Assembly: GCF_900095885.1 (NCBI RefSeq)
Contig: NZ_LT615367.1
Span: forward strand, 1,674,001-1,738,000
Length of the DNA: 64,000 bases
Source: Dickeya aquatica
GTDB lineage: Bacteria; Pseudomonadota; Gammaproteobacteria; Enterobacterales; Enterobacteriaceae
Reading direction: 5' to 3'
The notes under the pieces are model-generated. The model made no database searches, was not told where the DNA came from, and saw nothing but the letters and a program-made list of their open reading frames with translations. Every line of letters starts with the position of its first letter. The stretch's first letter is position 1. The position numbers were made by a program, and so were the translations under genes. Positions 29,413 to 37,912 of this stretch are shown here, piece by piece.

Positions 29413-30303
29413 ATGAAATCAGCGAGCGCCAATCATTACGATGCCTTTGAGGTATTACAGCATCACAAAACCCGGCTGGAGCAGACGGTGACGCTCGATA
29501 ATCAGGTGCAACTGGCGCTCTGGCAGAATGCGCACGACCGCGTCACGCTGGAAAATACCCACCATCACACCCTGAGCATGTATGTGCAAGAGGGCTATGA
29601 AAGCTACCACAAACGCCCGGATGGCTGGTTTAACGGCGGCGCGCCGGGTCGTTTTTGCCTGATGCCGCAACAGAGTCAGTCTTCCTGGGACATTCGCGGC
29701 AGCCTGCGGTTTATGCACTTCTACTGTACTGACCGCCACCTGCGGCATCTGGCGGAGCAAACCTGGGATCGCAGCCCGGCATCCCTGCATCTGGATGAGC
29801 GCATTTTCGTGGCCGACCCGCCATTACAGGCGTTGTACCAGCATTTCTTACTGGGTTGCGACTGGGCAGATCCGGCCAGCCAGCTACTGCTCAGCTCCAC
29901 CTCAACGCTGGTGATGTTGCACATGGTGCGCCACTACAGCCAGCCGCACTGGCAGGCCCCGGCCAGCCGGGGCGGGTTGGCTCCGGCCGTGTTGCAACGG
30001 GTCAAGACGCGGATTGAGGCACATCTGGCCGACGGGCTGACGCTGGCCGAGCTGGCGGCAGAGGCCGGGTTGAGCGAATTCCATTTCGCGCGGATGTTCC
30101 AGCACAGTGAGGGTGTCAGCCCGCATCAGTATGTGATGGCGCGACGGCTGGAGCAGGCGAAACACTGGTTATGCCACAGTCAGCGCTCCATCACCGAGAT
30201 AGCGCTGGGCTGTGGTTTTAGCTCATCGAGCCATTTCAGTCAGCGCTTTCGCGCACAATATGGCATCACCCCGTCGGCACTGCGCCGCCAGCACTTAGGC
30301 TGA
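29413..30303 (+). CDS. AraC-family transcriptional regulator
   Basis: This 296-residue regulator has an N-terminal cupin-like sensor region (AraC_binding_2 type) and a C-terminal double helix-turn-helix. The first HTH is LTLAELAAEAGLSEFHFARMF (split here as LTLAELAAEAG and LSEFHFARMF). The second is SITEIALGCGFSSSSHFSQRF with the typical GF-x-SSSHFSQ and FR-x-YG-x-TPSALR end. A good AAGGAGGGGG ribosome site precedes ATG 29413. It is divergent from the EamA exporter, the likely target. Its 3' end overlaps the convergent pepT end by nine bases. Confidence 0.88.
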   Translation: MKSASANHYDAFEVLQHHKTRLEQTVTLDNQVQLALWQNAHDRVTLENTHHHTLSMYVQEGYESYHKRPDGWFNGGAPGRFCLMPQQSQSSWDIRGSLRFMHFYCTDRHLRHLAEQTWDRSPASLHLDERIFVADPPLQALYQHFLLGCDWADPASQLLLSSTSTLVMLHMVRHYSQPHWQAPASRGGLAPAVLQRVKTRIEAHLADGLTLAELAAEAGLSEFHFARMFQHSEGVSPHQYVMARRLEQAKHWLCHSQRSITEIALGCGFSSSSHFSQRFRAQYGITPSALRRQHLG

Positions 30304-31548
30304 GTGGCTGGCCGCTGGCGTCTGTGCTGCCAGCAGGCACAGCGTGTGTGCCACCTGATACGATTTCACGAACGAAGGCAGCGGCAAAAATTCAAACCGC
30401 GAGTGGAAATTATGCGCACCGGTGAAAAAATTCGGCGTCAAAAATCCCTTGGCTGACAGCGCCGCGCCATCGGTGCCACCGCGCATCGGGATAACGTTCG
30501 GCGTAATTGACAGGGTGTTCATGGCGGCAAACAGCAGCTCAAGCGCACGCCGGTCATCGCCCAGTGCGTTGCTGATATTGCTGTAAATATCGGTGATGGT
30601 GCAGGTTATGTTGCCGGTTGGGTAGCGGGCGGCAATCTGTGCGGCGACATCGCGTATTTGCTGTTTCCGCTGGGCAAAACCGGTCAGGTCGAAATCACGG
30701 ATTGACGCTTTCAGCACCGCGTCGCTGGCGTTGGCATGGATATCGTTAAACCAGACGTAGCCTTGCCGGCCTTCGGTGTGCTCCGGGGTGTGCTGGCGGT
30801 CAAACTGGCTGATGAAGTCATGGGCCATCAGAATCGGGTTCACCAGCACGCCTTTGGCTGACATCGGGTGCGCCGTCACGCCGGTAAAGCGGATTTCCGC
30901 AGCGGCGGCGTTAAAGTTCTCGTACACCACTTCGCCCAGCTCGCAGCAGTCGATGGTATAGGCGAAATCGACATCGAAACGCGCCAGATCCAGCGCCTTG
31001 GCCCCTCGCAGGCCAATTTCTTCATCCGGCACGAATGCTACGACAATATCGCCGTGCAGCGGGGTATCGCGCAGATTTTCCAGCAGGGTCATCACCACGG
31101 TGACAGCGGCTTTGTTATCCGCCCCCAGCACGCTGGTGCCGTCGCTAAACAGGATCTCCTGGCCAAGATAGGGCAGGATTTCCGGGTGCTCGCTCACGCG
31201 CAGCCAGATGTCCAGCTCCGGGTTCAGGCACAGGTCTTCGCCGGTAAAACGCAAGATTTGCGGATGAATATCCGGTGACAGGCCGACATCCACGGTATCA
31301 ATATGGGCGATAAAACCAATGCGCGGCGCGGCTGGCATGTTGCCGGGCAATCGCGCGGTGACGATGGCATGGTCATCAACCCTGACCTGACTAAGCCCCA
31401 GCGTGCGCAGCTCTTCTGCCAGCAATTGCGCCATCGCCTGTTGTCCCGGCGTGCTGGGTAAGGTGGTCGCGCTCGCATCGCTTTGGCTGGTGACTGCCAG
31501 ATAGCGAGAGAAACGATCGGTCAACTGGCGCTCCAGGTTATGACTCAT
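30295..31548 (-). CDS. pepT: peptidase T (tripeptide aminopeptidase)
   Basis: PepT is a cytosolic M20 di-zinc peptidase that removes N-terminal residues from tripeptides. The 417 residues start MSHNLERQLTDRFSRYLAV. IGFIAHIDTVD carries the first zinc His and catalytic Asp, LGADNKAAVTVVM the bridging Asp, and VPDEEIGLRGA the catalytic Glu pair. RGGTDGAALS and FFTGAHNFHSRFEFLP complete the metal and substrate sites. It is divergent from a dipeptide-binding protein gene, a sensible peptide-use pairing. Confidence 0.94.
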   Translation of the reverse strand: MSHNLERQLTDRFSRYLAVTSQSDASATTLPSTPGQQAMAQLLAEELRTLGLSQVRVDDHAIVTARLPGNMPAAPRIGFIAHIDTVDVGLSPDIHPQILRFTGEDLCLNPELDIWLRVSEHPEILPYLGQEILFSDGTSVLGADNKAAVTVVMTLLENLRDTPLHGDIVVAFVPDEEIGLRGAKALDLARFDVDFAYTIDCCELGEVVYENFNAAAAEIRFTGVTAHPMSAKGVLVNPILMAHDFISQFDRQHTPEHTEGRQGYVWFNDIHANASDAVLKASIRDFDLTGFAQRKQQIRDVAAQIAARYPTGNITCTITDIYSNISNALGDDRRALELLFAAMNTLSITPNVIPMRGGTDGAALSAKGFLTPNFFTGAHNFHSRFEFLPLPSFVKSYQVAHTLCLLAAQTPAASHSA

Positions 31549-31590
31549 AGCAGATCCTTATTAGTAAACCGTGTGGGATATTCGGTATTG

Positions 31591-31643
31591 TTTCTGAACT
31601 CGATGTTTCTGAAATAAATATTTCTGAAATAGCTGTTTTTAAA
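31591..31643 (+). repeat. four 15-bp-spaced TTTCTGAA iterons in the pepT/dppA-like intergenic region
   Basis: TTTCTGAA occurs at 31591, 31606 and 31621, with a degenerate copy TTTTTAAA at 31636. The spacing is exactly 15 bp each time. The units lie 43-96 bp upstream of pepT on the other strand and about 65-117 bp before the dppA-like gene. They could be a tandem operator or an expanded short tandem repeat. Confidence 0.7.
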
Positions 31644-31707
31644 CCGAATCAATGACGTCGTTTTACGCAGCGAAGACCACAGAAGTCAATAAAAAGTGAG
31701 GAGAGGG

Positions 31708-33315
31708 ATGAAGCACGCCATAAGACACACCCTGATGCGCAGCGCGCTTGCCAGCCTGATGCTGGCTGCCAGTGCGGCGGCATCAGCCAGTACGCTGGTG
31801 TACTGTTCGGAAGGTTCGCCGGAAAATTTTAACCCGCAGCTCTATACCTCCGGCACCAGCGTCGATGCCAGCGCGGTGCCGGTCTATAACCGGCTGGTGG
31901 ATTTTACCGTCGGCACCACGGAACTGGTGCCAAGCCTGGCCGAGCGCTGGGAAATCAGCCCGGATGGCACGCAATACACCTTTCACCTGCGCCGCGGGGT
32001 GAAATTTCACCACAGCGCCCAGTTTACTCCCAGCCGTGATTTTAATGCTGATGACGTCATCTTCTCGTTTCAGCGCCAGCGTGACCTGAATCATCCCTAC
32101 CACAACGTGTCCGGTGGGACATACGCCAATTTTGAAAGCCTGTCGTTACGTAGCCTGATTACCGCTATCGACCGGGTGGATGATTACACGGTGCGCTTTA
32201 CCTTAAGCCATGCTGAATCGCCTTTCCTGGCCGATCTGGCCTGGTATTTCGCCTCGATTTTATCAGCGGAATATGCCGGGAACATGCTCAAGGCCGGTAC
32301 GCCAGAGAAAGTCGATTTGGAGCCGATAGGTACCGGGCCATTCCAGCTGGTGCAGTATCAAAAAGATGCGCGCATTTTGTATCAGGCTTTCGCCGACTAC
32401 TGGCAGGGCAAAGCCAGCATCGACCGGCTGGTCTTTAGCATCACACCGGATGCGTCGGTGCGTTATGCCAAACTGCGCAAAAATGAGTGTCAGGTGATGC
32501 CGTTTCCGAATCCGGCGGAACTGGCGGAAATGAAAAACAACCCCGACGTGACACTGATGCATAAAGCCGGTTTGAATATCGGTTTTTTGGCGTTTAACAC
32601 CCAAAAAGCGCCCTTTGATAACCTGAAGGTGCGTCAGGCGCTGACGCTGGCCATTAACAAACCGGCCATCATCGACGCCGTCTTTCAGGGCACCGGAACG
32701 GTGGCGAAAAATCTGCTGCCGCCCGGCGTGTGGAGCGCCGCCGCTGACCTGAAGGACGATGAGTACGACCCGGAAAAAGCCAAAGCACTGCTCAAGGAGG
32801 CCGGGCTGGCGGAAGGAACCGCTATCGATTTGTGGGCGATGCCGGTGCAACGGCCCTATAACCCGAATGCCCGGCGCATGGCGGAGATGATTCAGGCCGA
32901 CTGGGCGAAGGTCGGGGTAAAGGCCAATATCGTCAGTTATGAGTGGGGCGAATACCTCAAGCGGGTCAAAGCCGGTGAGCATCAGGCGGCATTGATGGGC
33001 TGGACAACTGCCACCGGCGATCCGGACAACTTCTTCGGCCCGCTGTTTACCTGTTCTTCCGCCAACGGCGGGTCTAATTCGGCTAAATGGTGTTACCCGC
33101 CGTTTGATAAGTTGATTACCGATGCCCGCGCCGAGCCGGACCCGCAAAAGCGCACGGCACTCTACCGTCAGGCACAGTTTATGATGCATGAACAGGCTCC
33201 GGCGGTGATGATAGCCCATTCGACCATTTTTGAGCCGGTGCGCAACACCGTGCGAGGTTATGAGATAGACCCGTTCGGTAAACACATTTTCTATCCGGTG
33301 AAGCTTGAGCAGTAA
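31708..33315 (+). CDS. DppA-like periplasmic peptide-binding protein
   Basis: This extracellular solute-binding protein of family 5 has 535 residues. ATG 31708 is chosen because GAGGAGAGG precedes it and a signal peptide follows directly (MKHAIRHTLMRSALASLMLA, cleavage near ASA-STL). The mature protein resembles E. coli DppA closely: LVYCSEGSPENFNPQL, IGTGPFQLVQYQKD, KNECQVMPFPNP and WAMPVQRPYNPNARRM are all near-identical blocks. No dppBCDF permease genes follow, since dusC is next. It is therefore an orphan binding protein that would have to use a permease encoded elsewhere. Binding of haem or dipeptides is possible. Confidence 0.88.
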   Translation: MKHAIRHTLMRSALASLMLAASAAASASTLVYCSEGSPENFNPQLYTSGTSVDASAVPVYNRLVDFTVGTTELVPSLAERWEISPDGTQYTFHLRRGVKFHHSAQFTPSRDFNADDVIFSFQRQRDLNHPYHNVSGGTYANFESLSLRSLITAIDRVDDYTVRFTLSHAESPFLADLAWYFASILSAEYAGNMLKAGTPEKVDLEPIGTGPFQLVQYQKDARILYQAFADYWQGKASIDRLVFSITPDASVRYAKLRKNECQVMPFPNPAELAEMKNNPDVTLMHKAGLNIGFLAFNTQKAPFDNLKVRQALTLAINKPAIIDAVFQGTGTVAKNLLPPGVWSAAADLKDDEYDPEKAKALLKEAGLAEGTAIDLWAMPVQRPYNPNARRMAEMIQADWAKVGVKANIVSYEWGEYLKRVKAGEHQAALMGWTTATGDPDNFFGPLFTCSSANGGSNSAKWCYPPFDKLITDARAEPDPQKRTALYRQAQFMMHEQAPAVMIAHSTIFEPVRNTVRGYEIDPFGKHIFYPVKLEQ

Positions 33316-33381
33316 GCCTGCGTGCGGGCACGGTAATGATTGCGCACCGCCTTGCTGCAACAGTATATTGCCCGCCTTTGC

Positions 33382-33410
33382 CCGCCTGCGTCACACCGTG
33401 GCGCAGGCGG
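33382..33410. terminator. GC-rich hairpin after the dppA-like gene
   Basis: CCGCCTGCG (33382-33390) and CGCAGGCGG (33402-33410) form a perfect 9-bp stem with an 11-nt loop. There is a short CTGTTGG after it but no proper T-run. It probably ends transcription of the binding-protein gene before dusC. Confidence 0.4.
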
Positions 33411-33443
33411 CTGTTGGCGGTTTCTGTGGAATGTGAGTAAGTG

Positions 33444-34376
33444 ATGCGAGTGTTACTGGCCCCGATGGAGGGCGTGTTGGACTCACTGGTGCGCGAACTG
33501 CTCACCGGGGTGAATGACTACGATCTGTGTATTACCGAGTTTTTGCGGGTGGTGGATAGCCGTCTGCCGGTGAAGGCGTTCTACCGGTTGTGCCCGGAAC
33601 TGCATCACGATAGCCGCACGCCATCAGGCACGCCGGTGCGGGTGCAATTGCTCGGGCAACATCCCCAATGGCTGGCGGAGAATGCCGAGCGCGCGGTTGA
33701 GCTTGGTTCGTGGGGAGTGGATTTGAACTGCGGCTGCCCGTCGAAAATGGTCAATGGCAGCGGCGGTGGTGCCACGCTGTTAAAAGACCCGGACTTAATC
33801 TACCGTGCGGCTAAAGCGATGCGAGAGGCGGTGCCTGCCGCCTTGCCTGTTACCGTGAAGGTGCGGCTGGGCTGGGACTCGCTGGCCGCACAGTTTGAGA
33901 TTGCCGATGCGGTGCAGCAGGCCGGAGCCAGCGAGCTGGTGGTGCATGGCCGCACCAAAGCAGATGGTTACCGGGCAGATAAAATTAACTGGGCGGCAAT
34001 TGGCGAGATTCGGGCGCGTTTGCGCATTCCGGTGATTGCCAACGGTGAAATCTGGGACTGGGCCAGTGCGCAGGCTTGTCTGGCGGCAACCGGTTGCGAT
34101 GCGGTGATGATAGGTCGCGGTGCGCTGAATGTGCCGAATTTAAGCCGGGTGATTAAATACCGCGAAGCGCGCATGGCGTGGGTGGATGTGGTCACGCTGT
34201 TGCAGCGCTACGTGCGGCTGGAAAAACAGGGCGATACCGGCTTGTATCATGTGGCGCGCATCAAACAGTGGCTGGGGTATTTGCGTAAAGAATATGACGA
34301 GGCCAGCGAGCTGTTTAGCCAGGTTCGCGCACTCAATACATCGGCGCAGATAGCACAGGTTATCGATGCCGCGTAG
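33444..34376 (+). CDS. dusC: tRNA-dihydrouridine(16) synthase DusC
   Basis: This FMN enzyme reduces U16 of tRNA to dihydrouridine. The start is ATG 33444 ([19 protein letters not shown]), directly after an in-frame [11 protein letters not shown] is the FMN phosphate loop. [20 protein letters not shown] contains the catalytic Cys, and [11 protein letters not shown] and [10 protein letters not shown] complete the active site. The 310-residue length fits the family, and the N-terminal half is almost identical to E. coli DusC. fosA follows 30 bp later in the same direction. Confidence 0.95.
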   Translation: MRVLLAPMEGVLDSLVRELLTGVNDYDLCITEFLRVVDSRLPVKAFYRLCPELHHDSRTPSGTPVRVQLLGQHPQWLAENAERAVELGSWGVDLNCGCPSKMVNGSGGGATLLKDPDLIYRAAKAMREAVPAALPVTVKVRLGWDSLAAQFEIADAVQQAGASELVVHGRTKADGYRADKINWAAIGEIRARLRIPVIANGEIWDWASAQACLAATGCDAVMIGRGALNVPNLSRVIKYREARMAWVDVVTLLQRYVRLEKQGDTGLYHVARIKQWLGYLRKEYDEASELFSQVRALNTSAQIAQVIDAA

Positions 34377-34406
34377 CGGCAGGGTATGGAGCAGGAGTCA
34401 GCTAAC

Positions 34407-34829
34407 ATGTTATCCGGTTTTAATCATCTGACGCTTTCCGTACGCGATTTATCGCGCAGCCTGGCGTTTTACCAGCAATTACTGGGGTTTGAGCTACAGG
34501 CGCATTGGGCGAACGGGGCATATCTGTCGTTACCTGGGCTGTGGTTATGCCTGTCACAGGAGTCTATGCGAGGTGAGATTAGCGCTGGCTATACCCATTA
34601 TGCCTTGAGTATTGATGCCGGGGCGTTTGTGCCATTTTGCCAGCGCCTGCGTGAGGCGGGCGTCACACAATGGAAAGATAATCGCAGCGAGGGAGAATCG
34701 TTCTATTTTCTTGACCCGGATGGTCATCAGCTTGAAGTTCATGTGGGTGATTTGGCCTCGCGCCTGGACGAGTGTCGGGTCAAACCTTATGCGGGCATGA
34801 AAATTTTTTCAGGTATATCAGAGGGATGA
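34407..34829 (+). CDS. fosA: fosfomycin resistance glutathione transferase FosA
   Basis: FosA is a vicinal-oxygen-chelate enzyme that opens the fosfomycin epoxide with glutathione. ATG 34407 has AGGAG nine to ten bases upstream and gives 140 residues. Numbering from this start, the Mn ligands fall at His7, His64 and Glu110. The substrate and K+ loop residues Lys90, Ser94, Ser98, Tyr100 and Arg119 are also present. These are the positions known for Pseudomonas FosA. The active site is thus complete and the enzyme is probably functional. Chromosomal fosA copies are common in several Enterobacterales. Confidence 0.9.
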   Translation: MLSGFNHLTLSVRDLSRSLAFYQQLLGFELQAHWANGAYLSLPGLWLCLSQESMRGEISAGYTHYALSIDAGAFVPFCQRLREAGVTQWKDNRSEGESFYFLDPDGHQLEVHVGDLASRLDECRVKPYAGMKIFSGISEG

Positions 34830-35004
34830 TGCGCCTTAAAACCGCCGCCTCACCGTGATGGTGTCAGTCGATGACATGAAAGAAAGTGTTACAACAATCT
34901 CTGTATTCTGCCAGCACAATATCATCTTGCAGATTGAATTATTACGTATTCATATCTATACATGATTAGCGAAACCGAATGGTTTTGCTGATAATAATGC
35001 ACCC

Positions 35005-35035
35005 AAGACTGACTATTACGGGTATAGTCAGTCTT
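35005..35035. repeat. perfect 12-bp inverted repeat
   Basis: AAGACTGACTAT (35005-35016) and ATAGTCAGTCTT (35024-35035) are perfect complements around the loop TACGGGT. Neither strand has a T-run next to it, so it is not an obvious terminator. It could be an operator or a hairpin in an untranslated RNA. Confidence 0.65.
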
Positions 35036-35106
35036 GATGCGTTATCTTCATCATGAAGAATAGCGAGGATAAATCCATCGCAATCAATTTGTTGGGTGAG
35101 GAATAT

Positions 35107-35199
35107 ATGGCGGTTTTGCTAAATCGGTTATTTTTCTCCTGCGTGGTGCATGTCTGCCATGTCTTTTATTACACGTTCTTCTGGAGCACAGGCCGATGA
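35107..35199 (+). CDS. possible 30-residue hydrophobic peptide
   Basis: ATG 35107 is preceded by GTGAGGA at a good distance (five bases) and opens 30 codons ending at TGA 35197-35199. The peptide (MAVLLNRLFFSCVVHVCHVF and ten more residues) is hydrophobic, aromatic-rich and has three Cys or His pairs. It is too short for statistical support. It resembles in size small membrane peptides or leader peptides. It is listed because of the ribosome site and its place in an otherwise empty region. Confidence 0.25.
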   Translation: MAVLLNRLFFSCVVHVCHVFYYTFFWSTGR

Positions 35200-35462
35200 A
35201 ATAACGGTGTGTGTAACCTGTTTTTTTATTGTCTGTTTTTTTATTGCCCATGGTATGTCACGGTGGCAGATGAAAAGCTAAACGGGAATGATTATCTCTA
35301 TCTCCGTTTCTATATCCATCCTAAATAATGCTGTGCGTGCGGCGGGCCGGAGTATTGGGTAAAGCTCGCCTTAAGGGTGATTAAAAAACAGACGCTGGCA
35401 AGTTGCGTTGGCCTGACGTATTGCCCTGTCGGGGGCGGCAAGCTGATAAACGGAGAAAAAAC

Positions 35463-36002
35463 GTGCACCGGAATTTCAGAGGAAAATATGAAGTTGAATT
35501 AAAATTTCGTATTCAGGATATTGTCGAATTTCGTGAAAACTTATTCAGCCATCATCCTGAATCTTTTGTATTTGAGAACAGGGAACATGATATTTATTAC
35601 GATGCCGCGGATAAATCGCTGGCCAGAAAAAATATCAGTATGTTTTTGCGCCGAATGGCACCCTCGGGGATCAATCTCTGGATTGTAAAAGGGCCCAGCA
35701 CCCGGCGTCGTGAGACGGTAAATGTCGAGTCATTTGATATGACGGACAGCATGTTGCGCACGCTGGGCTTTCAGCCAATATTTGAAGTCAATAAAACGCG
35801 CAGTATCTATTTTCTCGAACGGTTTCACATTACGCTGGATTATATTGAGTCACTGGGTCACTTCGTGGAAATTTCCTGTATGACTGAAGATGAATCCGAA
35901 CTGGATATACTGGGTGAGCGTTGTACCGATTGCGGGTTACGCTTAGGGTTGAATATGGACAATATTGAAACCCGTTCTTACCGGCAAATGCTCGGCTACT
36001 GA
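35463..36002 (+). CDS. cyaB: class IV adenylate cyclase (CYTH domain)
   Basis: This protein converts ATP to cAMP and belongs to the CYTH superfamily, like Aeromonas AC2 and the Yersinia pestis enzyme. Starting at GTG 35463 gives 179 residues, the same length as the Y. pestis protein, with GGAG upstream; the frame is open further upstream without a good start. The signature ExExK is E10-V-E12-L-K14. Other tunnel residues are in SMFLRRM, INLWIVKGP, RSIYFLERFHITLDYIESLG and the terminal RSYRQMLGY. It is a second cAMP source beside the usual class I CyaA. It stands alone between fosA and pbpG. Confidence 0.88.
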   Translation: MHRNFRGKYEVELKFRIQDIVEFRENLFSHHPESFVFENREHDIYYDAADKSLARKNISMFLRRMAPSGINLWIVKGPSTRRRETVNVESFDMTDSMLRTLGFQPIFEVNKTRSIYFLERFHITLDYIESLGHFVEISCMTEDESELDILGERCTDCGLRLGLNMDNIETRSYRQMLGY

Positions 36003-36123
36003 GCAGGTAGGGTCTGGCAGCGGGCTGTCACATCATGGCAGGGCAGGCGGTGCCTGCTGATGGGGTCGGCTGTCAAACTTTGTCACAAAGCTTTTCCACG
36101 CTGTCGGATGCGCACTATTCTGG

Positions 36124-36141
36124 GGCGCATTATAATGCGCC
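36124..36141. promoter_or_regulatory. 18-bp perfect palindrome containing a TATAAT box before pbpG
   Basis: GGCGCATTATAATGCGCC reads the same on both strands. Its centre includes TATAAT (36131-36136), a consensus -10 element, followed by a GC-rich discriminator. I find no good -35 element 17 bp upstream. It could be the pbpG promoter overlapped by an operator. Confidence 0.45.
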
Positions 36142-36183
36142 GTCTCTTTTTCGTTAACCGTACAGTATTTAATCTATTGAATA

Positions 36184-37104
36184 ATGAATAAAAAAATTCG
36201 GTTTTCCCTGGCTGGCCTGATGTTGCTTTCCTCACCGTTCAGCCTTCTGGCCCCGGCATTTGCCAAGGTGCCGGCCACACAGCAGGTATCCGCACATCAG
36301 GAGATAGCCTCCGGCAGTGCCATGGTGGTGGATTTAGGCAACAGTGAGGTGCTTTATTCCAGTAATCCTGATGTGGCCGTGCCGATTGCTTCCGTCACCA
36401 AACTGATGACGGCGATGGTCGTGCTGGATGCCAACCAGCCGCTGGATGAGCGGATCTCGGTGGATATCAGCCAGACCAAAGAGATGAAAGGGGTATATTC
36501 GCGCGTGCGTTTGGGCAGTGAGATCAGCCGTCATGACATGCTGCTGCTGGCGTTGATGTCATCGGAAAACCGTGCAGCGGCGAGCCTGGCTCATCATTAC
36601 CGCGGTGGCTATGCGGCATTTATTGCCGCCATGAACGCCAAAGCCAAAGCGCTGGGCATGACGCATACCCGTTATGTTGAGCCGACCGGGTTATCGACCA
36701 GCAATGTCTCCACGGCGCGTGATTTAACCAAATTGCTGATAGCCTCGCGCCAGTATCCGCTGTTGAGTCAACTGAGTACCACGCAGGAAAAAACGGCGAT
36801 CTTTACCCACCCGGCTTACAGTGAGCCGTTTCGCAACACTAACCACTTAATCTATCGCTCGAACTGGAACATTCAGTTGACCAAAACCGGCTTTACCAAT
36901 CAGGCCGGGCACTGTCTGGTGATGCGCACGGTGATTAAGGGCAGGCCGGTGGCGCTGGTGGTGCTGGATGCCTTTGGCAAATTTACCCATTTTGCTGATG
37001 CTAACCGCCTGCGTAACTGGCTGGAAACCGGCAAAATCAGCCCGGTGCCTGAAGCGGCACTGAGCTATAAACGCCAAAAAGCGCTCTCTTCCCGTCAGTC
37101 TTGA
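36184..37104 (+). CDS. pbpG: D-alanyl-D-alanine endopeptidase (PBP7)
   Basis: PBP7 is a periplasmic low-molecular-weight penicillin-binding protein that cuts D-Ala-mDAP cross-links in peptidoglycan. The 306-residue protein has a signal peptide ([20 protein letters not shown], cleavage after AFA at residue 27). The three active-site motifs are intact: S70-V-T-K73, S127-E-N129 and K234-T-G236. The length matches E. coli PbpG. pbpG, dusC and bglX are also neighbours in E. coli, though the order differs here. Confidence 0.94.
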   Translation: MNKKIRFSLAGLMLLSSPFSLLAPAFAKVPATQQVSAHQEIASGSAMVVDLGNSEVLYSSNPDVAVPIASVTKLMTAMVVLDANQPLDERISVDISQTKEMKGVYSRVRLGSEISRHDMLLLALMSSENRAAASLAHHYRGGYAAFIAAMNAKAKALGMTHTRYVEPTGLSTSNVSTARDLTKLLIASRQYPLLSQLSTTQEKTAIFTHPAYSEPFRNTNHLIYRSNWNIQLTKTGFTNQAGHCLVMRTVIKGRPVALVVLDAFGKFTHFADANRLRNWLETGKISPVPEAALSYKRQKALSSRQS

Positions 37105-37111
37105 TAAGGCA

Positions 37112-37132
37112 AGGCCGGGGCATGCCCGGCCT
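37112..37132. terminator. hairpin between convergent pbpG and GST genes
   Basis: AGGCCGGG (37112-37119) and CCCGGCCT (37125-37132) form an 8-bp stem with loop GCATG, eight bases after the pbpG stop. T-runs are missing, but the location between convergent genes supports a terminator role. Confidence 0.45.
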
Positions 37133-37155
37133 GATTCGGTGTGACAGTGGCGGGA

Positions 37156-37842
37156 TTAACGGGTAGCACGCAGATCGGCGGTGATGACGCCACAAGCTGC
37201 CACTTCCTCCTCATGAGCCGGTTCGCGCCAGGTTTCTGCCAGTGCCGCCTGATACCAGCGCTGCATCGCAGGCAGGGCCAGCAGGTGGCGCGCATACGCT
37301 GCTGCGGGCTCTGCCAGTGGTAAGTCGTAGGTTTGCGCGCGGAATACCACCGGGGCAAAAAACGCATCGACCGCACTGAAGGTGTCTCCCGCCAGAAACG
37401 GCCCGCCAAACTGCGCTAACCCGTCCTGCCATAATTGATTGATGCGTTCGATATCACGCGCCAGCGCCGGGCTCAGGTTATGCAGCCGCACGCGCACGCC
37501 GCAGCTCATGCCACACTGGTTGCGCAGCGCATGAAAACCGGAGTGCATTTCCGCCACCGCACTGCGTGCCCAGGCTCGGGCCGCCTTGTCGTGCGGCCAG
37601 ACCGCAGGGTGGCTTTCTGCCACATACTCGACAATCGCCAGCGAATCCCAGACGCGTATCGCACTGTCCACCAGACAGGGCACTTTCGCGGTAGGTGAAA
37701 ACGCTTTAAACGCCGTTTGCTCTGCTCCTGCGGCAAACGGCGTCAGCACCTCTTCAAACGCAATATCCAGCGTGCTTAGCAACACCCACGGGCGCAGCGA
37801 CCAGGATGAGTAGTTTTTATTGGCGATATAAAGCTGATACAT
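37156..37842 (-). CDS. glutathione S-transferase family protein
   Basis: This 228-residue cytosolic protein has a thioredoxin-fold N-terminus (YQLYIANKNYSSWSLRPWVLL with an SS active-site pair). AKVPCLVD and WDSLAIVEYVAE provide the cis-Pro and glutathione-binding Ser region. A helical GST C-terminal domain follows. The start is set at ATG 37842 because AGGAGGAAACC precedes it; an upstream in-frame start is less likely. It resembles YfcF-type GSTs of proteobacteria. The substrate is unknown. It is convergent with pbpG. Confidence 0.82.
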   Translation of the reverse strand: MYQLYIANKNYSSWSLRPWVLLSTLDIAFEEVLTPFAAGAEQTAFKAFSPTAKVPCLVDSAIRVWDSLAIVEYVAESHPAVWPHDKAARAWARSAVAEMHSGFHALRNQCGMSCGVRVRLHNLSPALARDIERINQLWQDGLAQFGGPFLAGDTFSAVDAFFAPVVFRAQTYDLPLAEPAAAYARHLLALPAMQRWYQAALAETWREPAHEEEVAACGVITADLRATR

Positions 37843-37912
37843 GGTTTCCTCCTCAATGAGATGCACACCATCTTGTGTAACATGAAAACGCCGGAGGAGG
37901 CCAGCAGCCCGG

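Larger units (their letters stand above)
34830..35462. other. 633-bp intergenic region before cyaB
   Basis: This AT-rich stretch separates fosA and cyaB. It contains the 12-bp inverted repeat at 35005-35035 and a possible 30-codon ORF at 35107-35199, both listed separately. GGAG at about 35453 serves the GTG start of cyaB. I see no other gene. The amount of non-coding DNA is unusual for this chromosome segment and may hide an RNA gene. Confidence 0.4.

Noticed and set aside
32263..33360. 365-codon minus-strand frame opposite the dppA-like gene
   Set aside because: Antisense shadow of a clear DppA homologue; composition is rich in His, Arg and Gln as expected for reverse frames.
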